NCBI GenBank assembly: GCA_902512305.1
Contig: CABXIU010000001.1
Location: 124,001-188,000 of the forward strand
DNA from: an uncultured Gammaproteobacteria bacterium
Lineage (GTDB): Bacteria; Pseudomonadota; Gammaproteobacteria; PS1; Pseudothioglobaceae
DNA length: 64,000 nt
Direction: 5' to 3'
Shown: positions 9,280-19,211 of the stretch, one piece after another
Layout: each line of letters opens with the position of its first letter
How positions within the stretch are numbered: the stretch's first letter is position 1
The notes under the pieces: generated by a model
Seen by the model: the letters and a program-made list of their open reading frames with translations, nothing else
What the model was told of the DNA's origin: nothing
Databases searched by the model: none
Made by a program: the position numbers and the translations under genes

Positions 9280-9395
9280 AATTTGATGTCTCTCTTTTTA
9301 TCCATCTGTATTTATACCTTGATAGCAACTACGAAACTTTAATAAAATTCAATACGACCATCAATTATATTTTAATAAATTGATCTTTTAAAGCT

Positions 9396-10013
9396 TTAAT
9401 ATTGAGTTTTATTAAGTGAGCTAATTATATGTACTGATAGTTCCTGCTGAATATCAGAAATACTCAGGATATTATCTGTTAAATTGCACATTTGTGTGAC
9501 CTTTAAATCACTATATCCACAGGGGTTTATCAACTTATAAGGAGCAAGGTCCATATCAATATTAAGGCTCAATCCATGATAAGTTCTTCCTTGTTTCACT
9601 TTGAGTCCGAGAGCAGCAATTTTAGAGCCATTTACATAAACCCCTGGCGCACCTGTTAAGGTATGTGCTTTAATATCATAAGTTGATAAAAATTCAATTA
9701 ATGACTGCTCAATTATAGAGACTATTTTCTTTATTCCAATGCCGAGTCTTTTTATATCTATTAGACAGTAGATTATTAGTTGACCTGGTGCATGATAGGT
9801 AATTTGACCACCTCGATCAGATTGAATAATAGGAATTTGAGTTGCCTTTAGTAAGTGTTCTGGCTTTCCAGAAAGACCTTGCGTAAAAACACTATTGTGC
9901 TCTAGCATCCATAGCTCATCTGGCGTGTCAATGTTTCTATTCTCTGTGAAAGAGACCATTTCTTTCCAGGTTGAAGTGTAGTCTTTAAGGCCTTTTTTCC
10001 GAATTTTAATCAT
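9396..10013 (-). CDS. lipB: Octanoyl-[acyl-carrier-protein]:protein N-octanoyltransferase
   Basis: Transfers octanoate from ACP to lipoyl domains before LipA acts. It has 205 residues (E. coli 213). The [12 protein letters not shown] motif (67-78), Lys131 ([11 protein letters not shown]) and acyl-thioester Cys165 (NPCGYSDL) match the catalytic Cys169/Lys135 pair of E. coli LipB. It follows ybeD by 6 nt, the same pairing as in E. coli, where ybeD-lipB-lipA are together; here lipA has been separated. Confidence 0.96.
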   Translation of the reverse strand: MIKIRKKGLKDYTSTWKEMVSFTENRNIDTPDELWMLEHNSVFTQGLSGKPEHLLKATQIPIIQSDRGGQITYHAPGQLIIYCLIDIKRLGIGIKKIVSIIEQSLIEFLSTYDIKAHTLTGAPGVYVNGSKIAALGLKVKQGRTYHGLSLNIDMDLAPYKLINPCGYSDLKVTQMCNLTDNILSISDIQQELSVHIISSLNKTQY

Positions 10014-10019
10014 TGATTT

Positions 10020-10289
10020 TTATAGAAGATATGATACTAAAGGACACTTTTGAAGATCTTCATTGATAGAGTCAAGCTGTTTTCGACTTGTTGCAATAAT
10101 TCGAATAGTTATAGATACATATTTCCCTTTAGAGCTATTTTTGATTGAAAATTGGTTTTCATGCAGTTTTCCAACATAATTTTCAACGATGGAACAGATA
10201 GTGTCTTTAAGATCAGGCTGATTTAAGCCAAAAACTTTTATCGGATACTCACAAGGGAATTTAAAGATGTCATCATTACTTTCGCTCAC
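10020..10289 (-). CDS. ybeD: DUF493 (YbeD) family protein
   Basis: A small ferredoxin-like alpha/beta protein of 89 residues (E. coli YbeD 87). IFKFPCEYPIKVFG at the start and the KYVSITIRIIATSRKQLDSI core are typical. YbeD has an ACT-like fold and no proven function; its constant position before lipB suggests a regulatory or accessory role in lipoylation. It is divergent from the rhodanese gene with 63 bp between the starts. Confidence 0.92.
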   Translation of the reverse strand: MSESNDDIFKFPCEYPIKVFGLNQPDLKDTICSIVENYVGKLHENQFSIKNSSKGKYVSITIRIIATSRKQLDSINEDLQKCPLVSYLL

Positions 10290-10352
10290 ACTTCAAATTT
10301 TACCCATTAAACTTACTCATTAACAATTGTTAATAATAAAATACAGTTTTTT

Positions 10353-10688
10353 ATGTTAAATCAAAGAGCAATGATAGAAGACCTTAGTCCAAAAGAATTC
10401 CACCAAGCTTTAAATGAAGATGAAGTTATTCTAATTGATGTAAGAGAGAAATGGGAATTTGATATTTGTAAAATTGACGGCGCAGTCAACTTGCCTATGA
10501 GCACTATTACAGAGACTTATTCTGATTTGGATTCAAGTCTAAATTATTCACTATATTGTCATCATGGGGTGCGTTCTATGCAGGTTGCAAATTTCTTATT
10601 ATCTAATGGATTTAATAGGTTATTTAATCTGAGAGGTGGGATAGATGCCTGGTCAATTAAGATTGACAATTCTGTTGAGAGATATTGA
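10353..10688 (+). CDS. Single-domain rhodanese-like sulfurtransferase
   Basis: One rhodanese domain fills the 111 residues. The active-site loop is Cys69-HHGVRS, with an arginine at its end, as in GlpE/PspE-like thiosulphate or persulphide sulfurtransferases. No signal peptide is seen, so it is cytosolic. An in-frame ATG six codons in (10371) follows AAAGAG closely and could be the true start, since the domain begins with IEDLSPKEF. It is separated from the dut gene by 63 nt. Given selD and mnmH just downstream it could supply sulphur or selenium, but that is speculation from position only. Confidence 0.85.
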   Translation: MLNQRAMIEDLSPKEFHQALNEDEVILIDVREKWEFDICKIDGAVNLPMSTITETYSDLDSSLNYSLYCHHGVRSMQVANFLLSNGFNRLFNLRGGIDAWSIKIDNSVERY

Positions 10689-10751
10689 GTTTCATCTCTA
10701 ATTTCTATTAATACGTCTATAATTTTATTGTTTCTTCTATAAATTTTAAAA

Positions 10752-11405
10752 ATGAATCAAATTGAGCAAATGTTTGCCCTTCAAAAGCAATTAAATGATG
10801 AAACAAACGGTGAAATATGGCTGAAGGGACTTACAAAGGAAAATAGAAAAATTTCATGGTATCGCGGCATTTATATGGAAGTGGCTGAAGCGATCGATTC
10901 ATTTAACTGGAAGCATTGGAAAAATATAGATGATCAGCCGGATTGGGACAATATCAAGGTTGAATTGGTTGATATTTGGCATTTTATTATGTCTGAATCT
11001 ATTCGTATTGGTGATCAATCTTACGCTAATAAACATCTAGAATTGGAAGCAAAAGGTGATTTTGATATTGATGCTTTAGTATCTTTATTAGAAAACATGT
11101 TGAAATTATCAGTTACCTCAAATATTAACCCTAAAATCAATAATATCAGACAAATTACTGACATATTTTTTGCAATAATTTCTCACCTAGGTATTGATGT
11201 TGAGGATTTATATAAGCGTTACGTCATCAAAAATCAATTGAATACTTTTAGACAAAAAAATGGCTATAAGGATGGCTCTTATATGAAAAATTGGGGTGGT
11301 GTCGAAGATAACGTGATTGCTTTTGAAATTATGGATAATAATCCTAAAATCACTCCACAAGACCTATACATTAAGCTGGATTCTGAATACTCAAAACTAA
11401 AATAG
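10752..11405 (+). CDS. Dimeric dUTP diphosphatase (MazG-like superfamily)
   Basis: A 217-residue all-alpha NTP pyrophosphatase of the dUTPase_2 family, as in Campylobacter and phages, which hydrolyses dUTP (and dUDP) to dUMP. The Mg-binding motifs are [15 protein letters not shown] (E..E near 38-42) and [12 protein letters not shown] (E..D near 73-76), followed by the second helical pair with a [17 protein letters not shown] motif near the end. This is unrelated to the trimeric beta-barrel Dut of E. coli. It makes dUMP for ThyA (38236). It lies 14 nt before selD. Confidence 0.88.
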   Translation: MNQIEQMFALQKQLNDETNGEIWLKGLTKENRKISWYRGIYMEVAEAIDSFNWKHWKNIDDQPDWDNIKVELVDIWHFIMSESIRIGDQSYANKHLELEAKGDFDIDALVSLLENMLKLSVTSNINPKINNIRQITDIFFAIISHLGIDVEDLYKRYVIKNQLNTFRQKNGYKDGSYMKNWGGVEDNVIAFEIMDNNPKITPQDLYIKLDSEYSKLK

Positions 11406-11419
11406 ATGAGGTAAGCCAA

Positions 11420-12463
11420 ATGGTTACTAATGAAGTGAAACTGACAGAGTTTAGCCATGGAGCCGGATGTGGCTGCAAAATTTCACCTAAAGTCTTAAAA
11501 GAAATTTTAGGAAGTAGCTACGATAACTTTGTTGACTCAAATTTATTGGTTGGCCATGAGTCAAGTGATGATGCAGCAGTATATGATCTTGGGGACGGAA
11601 GGGCGCTTATCAGTACAACAGATTTTTTTATGCCGATAGTGGATGATCCATTTGATTTTGGAATGATTGCTGGTTGTAATGCAATGAGTGACGTCTATGC
11701 GATGGGTGGTAGACCTCTAATGGCTATCTCAATATTTGGCTGGCCAGTCAATTCTCTTTCAGCTGAAATTGGAGCAAAAGTGATAGATGGAGGTCGAGAA
11801 ATTTGCTCTCAGGCGGGGATTGAACTTGCTGGTGGTCATAGCATTGATTCTCCAGAACCCATATTTGGTCTTTCAGTCTCGGGTATTGTTGAAATTAATA
11901 ATCTTAAAAAAAATATTGGTGCAAAGGTTGGTGATACTTTGTTTTTAACAAAGCCCTTGGGGATTGGTGTTCTTGCAACTGCACAAAAAAAGAAAGTTGT
12001 TAGTGATAATGATCACAATATAGCAGTCAAGCAAATGTCTTCACTCAACGATATTGGAGCTAAGCTTGCTACAATTAGTGGCGTTAATGCTGTGACAGAT
12101 GTAACAGGTTTTGGTTTAGCAGGACACCTTTTAGAGGTTTGTAGAGGGAGTAAAGTTGCTGCAGAGATATGTTTTGACAAGCTTCCATTGCTCCCTAATA
12201 TTTTAAAGTATATTCAAAACGATTGTGTCCCTGGCGGTACAGTAAGAAACTTTGAAAGTTATGGAAAGCATTTAAGTAATTTATCAGAAGTTCAGAAGTC
12301 AATTTTATGTGACCCTCAAACCAGTGGCGGCCTACTTATTTCGGTCTCAAGTGAGGCACTAAAAGAATTTACTGAGCTTATGAATTCCAATGCTCTGAAT
12401 TTAAAATCTATCGGAAAAATTGTTAAACAAATAGATGGAGCTGAAACTATCTTTATAAAATGA
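11420..12463 (+). CDS. selD: Selenide, water dikinase (selenophosphate synthase)
   Basis: Makes monoselenophosphate from selenide and ATP. It has 347 residues (E. coli 347). The catalytic pair Cys17 and Lys20 sits in SHGAGCGCK; the enzyme uses cysteine, not selenocysteine. The Mg/ATP aspartates in [11 protein letters not shown] and [11 protein letters not shown] follow. GATGAGG lies 12 nt ahead of the ATG. Its stop overlaps the start of mnmH (ATGA), so its product is most likely used for 2-selenouridine in tRNA. No selA, selB or selC is in this window. Confidence 0.97.
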   Translation: MVTNEVKLTEFSHGAGCGCKISPKVLKEILGSSYDNFVDSNLLVGHESSDDAAVYDLGDGRALISTTDFFMPIVDDPFDFGMIAGCNAMSDVYAMGGRPLMAISIFGWPVNSLSAEIGAKVIDGGREICSQAGIELAGGHSIDSPEPIFGLSVSGIVEINNLKKNIGAKVGDTLFLTKPLGIGVLATAQKKKVVSDNDHNIAVKQMSSLNDIGAKLATISGVNAVTDVTGFGLAGHLLEVCRGSKVAAEICFDKLPLLPNILKYIQNDCVPGGTVRNFESYGKHLSNLSEVQKSILCDPQTSGGLLISVSSEALKEFTELMNSNALNLKSIGKIVKQIDGAETIFIK

Positions 12464-13554
12464 ATAATCTAAAAGAAGTAGATAATTTTTCTGAAATTTT
12501 TAAATTAAATACGCCTTTAGTAGATGTGAGGTCACCGGTGGAGTTTATAGAAGGATCTTTCCCTTATGCTCATAATTTCCCAATTATGACAGATATTGAA
12601 AGGCATCAAGTCGGCATATGTTATATAGAGAATGGCCAAAAATCAGCTATTAAGCTCGGCCATGACTTAATCAATGGAAAAACCAAAGAACAAAGAGTTG
12701 GACAATGGCTTAATTTCGTTAAAAAACACCCAAAAGGAGCACTTTATTGTTTTAGAGGTGGATTACGCTCCAAGATTTCACAAGACTGGATTTATGAGCA
12801 TTCTGGGGTTTCTTATCCAAGAATAAAAGGGGGTTATAAGGCATTAAGGTTGTTTCTTATTAATGAAATGAATCGCATAGCCAATAAAAAGATTTTTCTA
12901 GTTATTGGTGGTCAAACAGGTTGCGGCAAAACAATTTTATTAAATGAGTTCGAAAATAGTATAGATCTTGAAGGTCTTGCAAATCATAGAGGTTCTGCCT
13001 TTGGAAGCAATGTGTCTTCACAGCCAAAACAAATAGATTTTGAAAATGCTTTTAGTGTAGATTTGATTAAAAAAGAATCTTGTGGTCATTTATTAATAGA
13101 GGATGAGGGGAATAACATTGGGACTATTTTCATGCCCGAGGCAATTAAAAATAAGACACGAGAATCAAGTATTGTGATTCTAACAGCATCCCTTGAAGAC
13201 AGACTCAAAATTAGTTTACAAGCATATGTCATTGATATGGCTGAAAAATTTTCTACTCAAGATTTGAAAAATGGCTTTGAAAATTTCTCAAACTATTGGC
13301 ACAATAGTCTTTTTAAGATTCAAAAAAGACTTGGTGGAGTCAGATATAAATCACTTTTAAATCAGTTGAAATTAGCGCTTAATAACCATCAATTTAATAA
13401 TGATTTAAATGATTATTTACCACTCATTGAGTCGCTTCTAGTTGATTATTATGATCCGATGTATGATTTTCAAATTAATAAGAAAAAACAAAGAGTTATA
13501 TTTCAGGGAGACTATAAAGAAGTGACAAGATATTTGAGAGAAATTACAGTTTAG
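12460..13554 (+). CDS. mnmH: tRNA 2-selenouridine synthase
   Basis: SelU/YbbB replaces the sulphur of 2-thiouridine-34 with selenium in Lys, Glu and Gln tRNAs. It has 364 residues, identical in length to E. coli SelU. The N-terminal rhodanese domain carries Cys97 ([10 protein letters not shown]); a P-loop GGQTGCGKT follows at 150-158 in the second domain. Its 4-nt overlap with selD makes the pair an operon. Its 3' end overlaps the convergent ferredoxin gene by 11 nt. Confidence 0.96.
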   Translation: MNNLKEVDNFSEIFKLNTPLVDVRSPVEFIEGSFPYAHNFPIMTDIERHQVGICYIENGQKSAIKLGHDLINGKTKEQRVGQWLNFVKKHPKGALYCFRGGLRSKISQDWIYEHSGVSYPRIKGGYKALRLFLINEMNRIANKKIFLVIGGQTGCGKTILLNEFENSIDLEGLANHRGSAFGSNVSSQPKQIDFENAFSVDLIKKESCGHLLIEDEGNNIGTIFMPEAIKNKTRESSIVILTASLEDRLKISLQAYVIDMAEKFSTQDLKNGFENFSNYWHNSLFKIQKRLGGVRYKSLLNQLKLALNNHQFNNDLNDYLPLIESLLVDYYDPMYDFQINKKKQRVIFQGDYKEVTRYLREITV

Positions 13555-13807
13555 TTGTAATTTCTATGTCAGTAATTGGCCTTGATTGACAGGCTAGAAT
13601 TTCTCCTTGAGATAACGGCACAAGACACTCTTGATGAACGACATCTCCTTTAACTAGCTTTAGAATACAGCTACCACAATGACCCTGTCTGCAGCTATGA
13701 CTGACTAGAACATTATTAGCCTCAAGTTCAGCCAAAATAGAATCTTCACCATAAACATAGAGCGACTCAGTTTTACCATTAATATTATCAACATCAATCT
13801 TAAACAT
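13544..13807 (-). CDS. 2Fe-2S ferredoxin, YfaE-like (NrdB maintenance)
   Basis: An 87-residue plant-type 2Fe-2S ferredoxin. Cluster ligands Cys39, Cys44, Cys47 and Cys73 follow C-x4-C-x2-C-x25-C. Its place directly after nrdB (14 nt gap) matches YfaE, which in E. coli delivers electrons to rebuild the diferric-tyrosyl cofactor of NrdB. The role is inferred from size, motif and operon. The last 11 nt overlap the 3' end of mnmH. Confidence 0.9.
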   Translation of the reverse strand: MFKIDVDNINGKTESLYVYGEDSILAELEANNVLVSHSCRQGHCGSCILKLVKGDVVHQECLVPLSQGEILACQSRPITDIEITTKL

Positions 13808-13821
13808 CTGATACTAAGCAC

Positions 13822-14958
13822 TTACAGCTTAAAGTCACTAAAATCTTCGTCTTCAGAGTCTATAGTATTATCGATTGCGCTAACAAGATACGAGGTGATT
13901 TCTGTCTCCTGTGGGGCAACTTGAACATTATCAGAATCAAGCCAGTGGTTTAACCAGGGTAGTGGGTTAGAAGTTTGTTCAAATATAGGCTGCATATTTA
14001 ATGCCGACATACGAATATTTGTAATGTATTCAAGATATTGTTTAAGAATTTGGGCATTTAAACCAATCATTGATCCATCTTTAAAAAGGTATTCAGCCCA
14101 CTCTTTTTCTTGGTTTGCAGCATCTTTAAACATCTGTATAACTTCGGCTTCACACTCTATAGCAATAGCTTGCATATCGGGGTCATCCTTACCATCACGC
14201 ATTAAATTGAGCATGTGCTGAGTGCCAGTAAGGTGGAGTGCTTCATCTCTGGCAATTAGCTTAATAATCTTAGCATTACCCTCCATTACTTTTCTTTCTG
14301 CAAAAGCAAATGAACAGGCAAAGCTAACATAGAAGCGGATTGCTTCTAATATGTTCACCGACATTAAAGTCAAATATAATTGTCTCTTAAGCGAATACAT
14401 GTTGATAGTGAGAGGCTTTCCATCGATTTGATGCTCTCCTTCGCCGTTTAAAAGATACGCTTGAGTTTGTTTGATTAATTTATCATAGTGTTTCGAGACA
14501 CTTGTAGCTCTCTGAATTATTTCTTCAGTTTTCATAATTTCATCGAAAACTTCACCTGGCTCATTAACAATAGCTCTAATAATATGAGTATAGGATCGAG
14601 AATGGATTGTCTCTGAGAAAGCCCAAGTCTCAATCCAATTTTCTAGTTCAGGTAGAGAGACAATAGGAAGAAACGCAATATTAGGGGAGCGCCCTTGAAC
14701 CGAGTCTAATAAGATTTGATATTGAAGATTAGAAACAAATATGTGCTTTTCATTTGGCAGCAATTTACCAAAATCAATCTTATCTTTTGAGACATCAATC
14801 TCTTCTGGTCGCCAAAAAAAAGAAAGCTGTTTCTCAGTAAGTTTTTCAAACATTTCAAACTTTTGCTGGTCAAAGCGAGCAACATTTACGGAGTCACCAA
14901 AAAACATTGGCTCTTTTAGAGTGTCACTAATTTTTTGATTAAAAATACTATAGGCCAT
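13822..14958 (-). CDS. nrdB: Ribonucleoside-diphosphate reductase class Ia, beta subunit
   Basis: Carries the diiron-tyrosyl radical for ribonucleotide reduction. It has 378 residues (E. coli 376) and is strongly E. coli-like from the first residues ([14 protein letters not shown]). The radical residue is Tyr123 in SRSYTHII, and Asp85, Glu116 and His119 are metal ligands. The C-terminal tail ([10 protein letters not shown]) corresponds to the peptide that docks onto NrdA. It lies 11 nt after nrdA and before the ferredoxin gene. Confidence 0.98.
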   Translation of the reverse strand: MAYSIFNQKISDTLKEPMFFGDSVNVARFDQQKFEMFEKLTEKQLSFFWRPEEIDVSKDKIDFGKLLPNEKHIFVSNLQYQILLDSVQGRSPNIAFLPIVSLPELENWIETWAFSETIHSRSYTHIIRAIVNEPGEVFDEIMKTEEIIQRATSVSKHYDKLIKQTQAYLLNGEGEHQIDGKPLTINMYSLKRQLYLTLMSVNILEAIRFYVSFACSFAFAERKVMEGNAKIIKLIARDEALHLTGTQHMLNLMRDGKDDPDMQAIAIECEAEVIQMFKDAANQEKEWAEYLFKDGSMIGLNAQILKQYLEYITNIRMSALNMQPIFEQTSNPLPWLNHWLDSDNVQVAPQETEITSYLVSAIDNTIDSEDEDFSDFKL

Positions 14959-14969
14959 AATTAATAAAT

Positions 14970-17285
14970 TTAGAGTTTACAGACGCCATCTTCACAATCG
15001 TCATCACCTTTCTTTTCAACGCTTTGATCATCACTAGCGCCATCTCTTGTTGTATGGTAATAAAGTGTTTTAATGCCATACTTGTAGGCTTTGAGAAGAT
15101 CCATTAAAAAGAGCTTCATTGGAACTTTATTGCCATCATATTGAGAAGGGTCATAGTGCGTATTCGTTGAAATAGATTGGTCTACAAACTTTTGCATAAT
15201 TGCACATAATTGGAGATAGCCTTCGTTGTTTTTTATATCCCAAAGAAGTTCATATTTTTTATGCAATTTTTCATAATCTGGAACTACTTGCTTTAATATG
15301 CCATCTTTCGATTGTTTCACAGATATAAAGCCTCTTGGCGGCTCAATACCATTCGTAGAATTAGAAATTTGAGATGAGCTCTCACAAGGCATTAGGGCTG
15401 TAAGTGTTGAATTTCTAAGACCTTTTTCTTTAATATTTTTTCTTAAAGTGTCCCAATCTAATTCGAGCTTAGTATTACAAAAATCATCAATATCTTTTTT
15501 GTAGCTGTCAATTGGCATTATGCCTTTTGCATACTTAGTTTCAGAGAAAAGAGGGCACGGACCAAATTCTTGGGCAATTTGATTTGAAGCTTTCAGTGAG
15601 TAGTATTGAAGTGCTTCAAAGGTTCTATGAATCAAATCATTCCCTGAGCCATCAGAATATTTAGCGTCATTTTTAGCTAAATAATATGCTAGATTGGTCA
15701 CTCCGATGCCTAATGTTCTTCTATTATTGCTTGTTAATTCAGCAGATTTCAGAGGGTAGTCTTGATAGTCTAATAAAGAATCAAGAGAACGGACAATGAT
15801 ATCTGTAATATCTTCTAGTTCATCAAGGCTTTCAATAGCACCAAGATTTACAGCTGAAAGGGTGCATAAAGCAACCTCTCCTTCATTATCTTGGACAGAA
15901 TATAAGGGCTTAGTTGGAAGGGTAATTTCCATGCATAGATTTGATTGTTTAATAGGAGCATCTACTGGATCAAAAGCGCCATGAGTATTGCAGTGATCTA
16001 CATTTTGTAAGTATATACGACCTGTATTAGCTCTTTCTTTCATAAACAAAGCAAACAATTCACGTGCATTGATTTGTTGTTTACGAATAGAATCATCCTT
16101 CTCATATTTTTCATAAAGTTTTTTAAATTTAGGCTGATCAGCAAAAAAAGCATCATAAAGTCCAGGGACATCATTAGGTGAGAACAATGTAATATTTTCA
16201 TCCTTAAGAAAGCGCTCATACATTAGGCCATTAAATTGGACGCCATAATCTAAGTGTCTAATTCTATTTTCATCTGTGCCAGTATTGTTCTTGAGAACAA
16301 TTAAACTTTCCACTTCAAGATGCCATAAAGGGTAGAAAAGGGTGGCAGCACCACCACGAACTCCTCCTTGAGAGCAGGATTTAACAGCTGTATGAAAATG
16401 TTTAAAGAAAGGAATGCACCCTGTATGAGTAGCTTCTCCGCCTCTAATTGGGCTACCTAAAGCTCTTATTTTCCCAGCATTTATTCCGATTCCTGCTCGT
16501 TGAGATACGTACTTAACGATAGCTCCAGATGCAGCACTAATTGAGTCTAAATCATCATCAGACTCTATTAAAACACAAGAAGAAAATTGACGTGTAGGAG
16601 TTCTAACACCAGCCATTATTGGAGTAGGTAATGATATTTTAAAGTTAGAGGCAGCGTCGTAAAAGCGCTTAACAATGTTTAATCTAGACTTACCTTTATA
16701 TTCTTGAAATAAGCACATTCCAACGAGCATATAAAGAATTTGAGGAGATTCATGAATTTCTCCAGTAACACGATTTTGAACTAAATATTTTCCTTCAAGT
16801 TGCTTAACAGCGGCATATGAAAAGTTCATATCGCGCCAGTGATCAATGTAATTATCTAGTTCTTTAAACTCATTAGGCTTATACTTTTTTAATATATCTT
16901 TATCATAAATTCCTAAGTCAGTTAATTTTTTTACGTGATCAATTAGAGCTGGTGGCGTAAAAGATTTAAAAGCTTTTTTTCTAAGATGAAAAATTGATAA
17001 ACGAGCTGCTAAATATTGATAATCAGGAACATCAGTAGAGATTAAATCCGCCGCTGATTTAATAATAGTTTCATGAATATCTTCAGTTTTAATTCCGTCA
17101 AAAAAAGCGAGTTGAGCATTAATTTCAACTTGAGATACAGAAATATTTTCAAGATCTTGAGATGCCCAATGGACCACGCGATGAATTTTTTCTAAGTCAA
17201 TTGACTCTTTCGAACCGTTTCTTTTAGTAACTAAAATTTCTTGATCGACAGTATTGTCTTTGACAGCTTGTATTTCCTGGTTCAA
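14970..17285 (-). CDS. nrdA: Ribonucleoside-diphosphate reductase class Ia, alpha subunit
   Basis: Catalytic subunit reducing NDPs to dNDPs; 771 residues (E. coli 761). The N-terminal ATP-cone (about 18-105) provides dATP/ATP activity control. Active-site cysteines are in [12 protein letters not shown] and NLCMEITLP, the radical-cysteine loop being the latter's neighbourhood, and the C-terminal relay pair is Cys764/Cys769 (CEDGVCKL). It is first of nrdA-nrdB-ferredoxin. Two NrdR-box-like sites lie 18-65 bp upstream of the start and nrdR itself is at 52108, so NrdR repression is likely. Confidence 0.98.
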   Translation of the reverse strand: MNQEIQAVKDNTVDQEILVTKRNGSKESIDLEKIHRVVHWASQDLENISVSQVEINAQLAFFDGIKTEDIHETIIKSAADLISTDVPDYQYLAARLSIFHLRKKAFKSFTPPALIDHVKKLTDLGIYDKDILKKYKPNEFKELDNYIDHWRDMNFSYAAVKQLEGKYLVQNRVTGEIHESPQILYMLVGMCLFQEYKGKSRLNIVKRFYDAASNFKISLPTPIMAGVRTPTRQFSSCVLIESDDDLDSISAASGAIVKYVSQRAGIGINAGKIRALGSPIRGGEATHTGCIPFFKHFHTAVKSCSQGGVRGGAATLFYPLWHLEVESLIVLKNNTGTDENRIRHLDYGVQFNGLMYERFLKDENITLFSPNDVPGLYDAFFADQPKFKKLYEKYEKDDSIRKQQINARELFALFMKERANTGRIYLQNVDHCNTHGAFDPVDAPIKQSNLCMEITLPTKPLYSVQDNEGEVALCTLSAVNLGAIESLDELEDITDIIVRSLDSLLDYQDYPLKSAELTSNNRRTLGIGVTNLAYYLAKNDAKYSDGSGNDLIHRTFEALQYYSLKASNQIAQEFGPCPLFSETKYAKGIMPIDSYKKDIDDFCNTKLELDWDTLRKNIKEKGLRNSTLTALMPCESSSQISNSTNGIEPPRGFISVKQSKDGILKQVVPDYEKLHKKYELLWDIKNNEGYLQLCAIMQKFVDQSISTNTHYDPSQYDGNKVPMKLFLMDLLKAYKYGIKTLYYHTTRDGASDDQSVEKKGDDDCEDGVCKL

Positions 17286-17302
17286 ACTTAACTCCTAAAA
17301 GG

Positions 17303-17318
17303 GTACTACATTTAGTGC
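17303..17318 (-). promoter_or_regulatory. Candidate NrdR box, nrdA-proximal
   Basis: GTACTACATTTAGTGC agrees with the NrdR-box consensus ACACWATATATWGTGT at 11 of 16 positions. It starts 32 bp from the second box, leaving 16 bp between them, which is the usual tandem spacing for NrdR. It lies 18 bp upstream of the nrdA ATG, where binding would block transcription. Confidence 0.65.
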
Positions 17319-17334
17319 CTACGAAGATAAATAT

Positions 17335-17350
17335 ACACTAAATATAGAAT
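17335..17350 (-). promoter_or_regulatory. Candidate NrdR box, distal
   Basis: ACACTAAATATAGAAT agrees with the NrdR consensus at 13 of 16 positions. It pairs with the site at 17303 with a three-turn (32-bp) start-to-start distance. A 12-mer core CACTAAATRTAG is shared with the reverse complement of the proximal box. Confidence 0.75.
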
Positions 17351-17450
17351 ATAAATAAAATAGATACAATGGTAAATATAAATTTAGTAGAAATTTAGGA
17401 TCTAAGTAATTGAAAAAAAAGAAGAAATCAAATATAAAAAAAATTAGTAA

Positions 17451-18320
17451 TTAAGATTTTTTTCTCGAAATAAAAATTCCAGAAATTATTAGAATTAATG
17501 CCAATATATTTTGCCAAAGAATTTCTTCGCCAAGTAATAATGCACCAAGAAAAAAAGCGACAACGGGAATTAAATAATTAATATTTGATAGAAATGTTGC
17601 ACCAGCGGCGTTGATAATTATGAAATATATATAGGCTGCAATTCCTGTAGAAAGGACACCTAATAAAATAATCGCTGATCCACTTAAAAGAGGAATTTCA
17701 CTAAAATTTATTACTAAAGTATGGGGCCAAATAATAAATGATAAGATTGAGGCAACAATTAAAACACAGGTACTAGAAATAATCGGATCATAAGAAGTTA
17801 ATCTTGACGCAATAATTGTATTAACAGAGTATGCACAAGCCGCCCCAAGAACTAAAATAATACCAAATATAGTGTTAGATCCATTGGAAATTGATGGAGC
17901 AAGAATAAAAAATACACCTGAAATTCCACAGATAAAACCTAATACTTTAAACTTATTAAGCTTGTCATTTGGAAGAAAAAAATGTGCAAGCACTAAAGTA
18001 ACTAAAGGCATAATTGCCATAAGCAATCCCGCCATACCAGAGGTAATAGACAATTGACCCGTTGAAATAAGTAAGTAGGGCAGTATATTACCAATAACAG
18101 CATAAATACTAAAATGAATCCAGGGTCGAAGAGATCGGGAAAGTCTTTTAGAGTAAATAATAGAAATTAAAAACATAGAAATGGCACCGATAGTTAATCT
18201 ATAAGTGACAACTTCCTCAGGAGAAAAAAATAGTAAAGATCGATCTGTTAATAGAAATGACGAACCCCAGATAATTATTAATGAGGCAAGAAGTAAGTAA
18301 TTTCTTGTAGTATCAGACAT
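17451..18320 (-). CDS. EamA (DMT superfamily) transporter
   Basis: A 289-residue inner-membrane protein with ten predicted helices arranged as two EamA repeats. The start SDTTRNYLLLASLIIIWGSSF and the later GIAAYIYFIIINAAGATFLS plus the GALLLGEEI near the end are typical of the RhaT/YdcZ drug/metabolite transporter superfamily, whose bacterial members mostly export amino acids and metabolites. The substrate cannot be read from sequence. It is monocistronic; about 165 bp separate it from nrdA and 369 bp from the upstream gene. Confidence 0.85.
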   Translation of the reverse strand: MSDTTRNYLLLASLIIIWGSSFLLTDRSLLFFSPEEVVTYRLTIGAISMFLISIIYSKRLSRSLRPWIHFSIYAVIGNILPYLLISTGQLSITSGMAGLLMAIMPLVTLVLAHFFLPNDKLNKFKVLGFICGISGVFFILAPSISNGSNTIFGIILVLGAACAYSVNTIIASRLTSYDPIISSTCVLIVASILSFIIWPHTLVINFSEIPLLSGSAIILLGVLSTGIAAYIYFIIINAAGATFLSNINYLIPVVAFFLGALLLGEEILWQNILALILIISGIFISRKKS

Positions 18321-18689
18321 ATTAAGATAATGGGGACTAAGAAAAAATATAAAGGATGTTTTAGTAAATAGGGTGGGACTAAGTAATATTATCCATATAA
18401 ATAGTTTTTAAGTGATTATTTGTGAAATATAATATAAATTGATGTTATTTAACATAATATAAATTATACGAAATATATAGCCATGAAATTGGGTAAAAAA
18501 TTCAATAATTATATAAAAAACAATGAGTTATATACCGAGTTCGAAATTCTTCGTTTTTCGAACTAATAGTATACTATATAGATACTTTGATACTAAAATT
18601 TAAAAAGCAGCTTAAATCTAAAATTTGGGACAAAAGGGCGATAAAGTTATTAATAAGCTTAAATAAATATAAATATGAAAGAAATTTAG
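18321..18689. other. 369-bp AT-rich intergenic region
   Basis: It lies between the EamA gene start and the 3' end of the winged-helix gene. It holds no convincing coding sequence; it is very AT-rich and contains one clean inverted repeat (18538-18564). The EamA promoter should be in its left part, but no strong -35/-10 pair stands out. Confidence 0.6.
18538..18564. repeat. Perfect 9-bp inverted repeat, 9-nt spacer
   Basis: AGTTCGAAA and TTTCGAACT flank a 9-nt spacer. Neither strand has a T-tract after it, so it does not look like an intrinsic terminator. It stands out as the only G+C-containing symmetric site in a very AT-rich gap and may be an operator or a weak hairpin. Confidence 0.5.
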
Positions 18690-19094
18690 CTAATCTTTAG
18701 CTCTTCTCCTAACAAACTTTCCAGTAAGCCTATATTTTTGACCTGGATTTTTTGGACTTTCAGGAATTGTGAGTTCTAAGAATTTATGATCAACTAGTGG
18801 ATTGATTATTGCAGTTTTGAATTTGGATTTATTTGTTCTACTCAAAATTTTCATTAACTCTAAAGCAGTACTTTCTTCTTTGCAATTTTTTAGAATTTTA
18901 AGATGGTCCCGACTTAGTCCCTTCTTAGTCCCTATTTGCTCATTTATGCTTTCAGAGCTGTATAAAAAAGATAATTGCTCAACTTCCTTTCCTATCTTTT
19001 TACTTCGCTTAATATCCTTAGTCCAGTCATCTCTTTGGACAATTTCTTTTGGCTCTTCTATTGCTGGAGTTTCTTTTTTTAAGAACTTAAACAT
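18690..19094 (-). CDS. Small protein with Fic-type C-terminal winged helix
   Basis: A 134-residue protein with no enzyme domain. The N-terminal ~60 residues are charged (MFKFLKKETPAIEEPKE...) and may be partly disordered. Residues ~62-126 fit the winged-helix domain found at the C-terminus of many Fic and AlbA/RecG-like proteins: a helix pair, then NKSKFKTAIINPLVDHKFLEL, then the wing TIPESPKNPGQKYRLT. Here that domain is free of any Fic or AlbA_2 partner. It could be a DNA-binding regulator, but no target is visible. Flanked by 117 bp (aap side) and 369 bp, it appears monocistronic. Function unknown. Confidence 0.6.
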   Translation of the reverse strand: MFKFLKKETPAIEEPKEIVQRDDWTKDIKRSKKIGKEVEQLSFLYSSESINEQIGTKKGLSRDHLKILKNCKEESTALELMKILSRTNKSKFKTAIINPLVDHKFLELTIPESPKNPGQKYRLTGKFVRRRAKD

Positions 19095-19211
19095 TTGAGA
19101 TTAAATTAATAAATTACACGTTGAATTATATAACTTAATGAGAATGACTGTTAGCCATTCTACAATTCTAGCTGGCTTATATTGCTATTTTTTCTTATTT
19201 CGTATGTCGCT

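Noticed and set aside
11420-12463. Selenocysteine-containing SelD
   Set aside because: The position carries TGT (Cys17), not TGA; the frame is intact.
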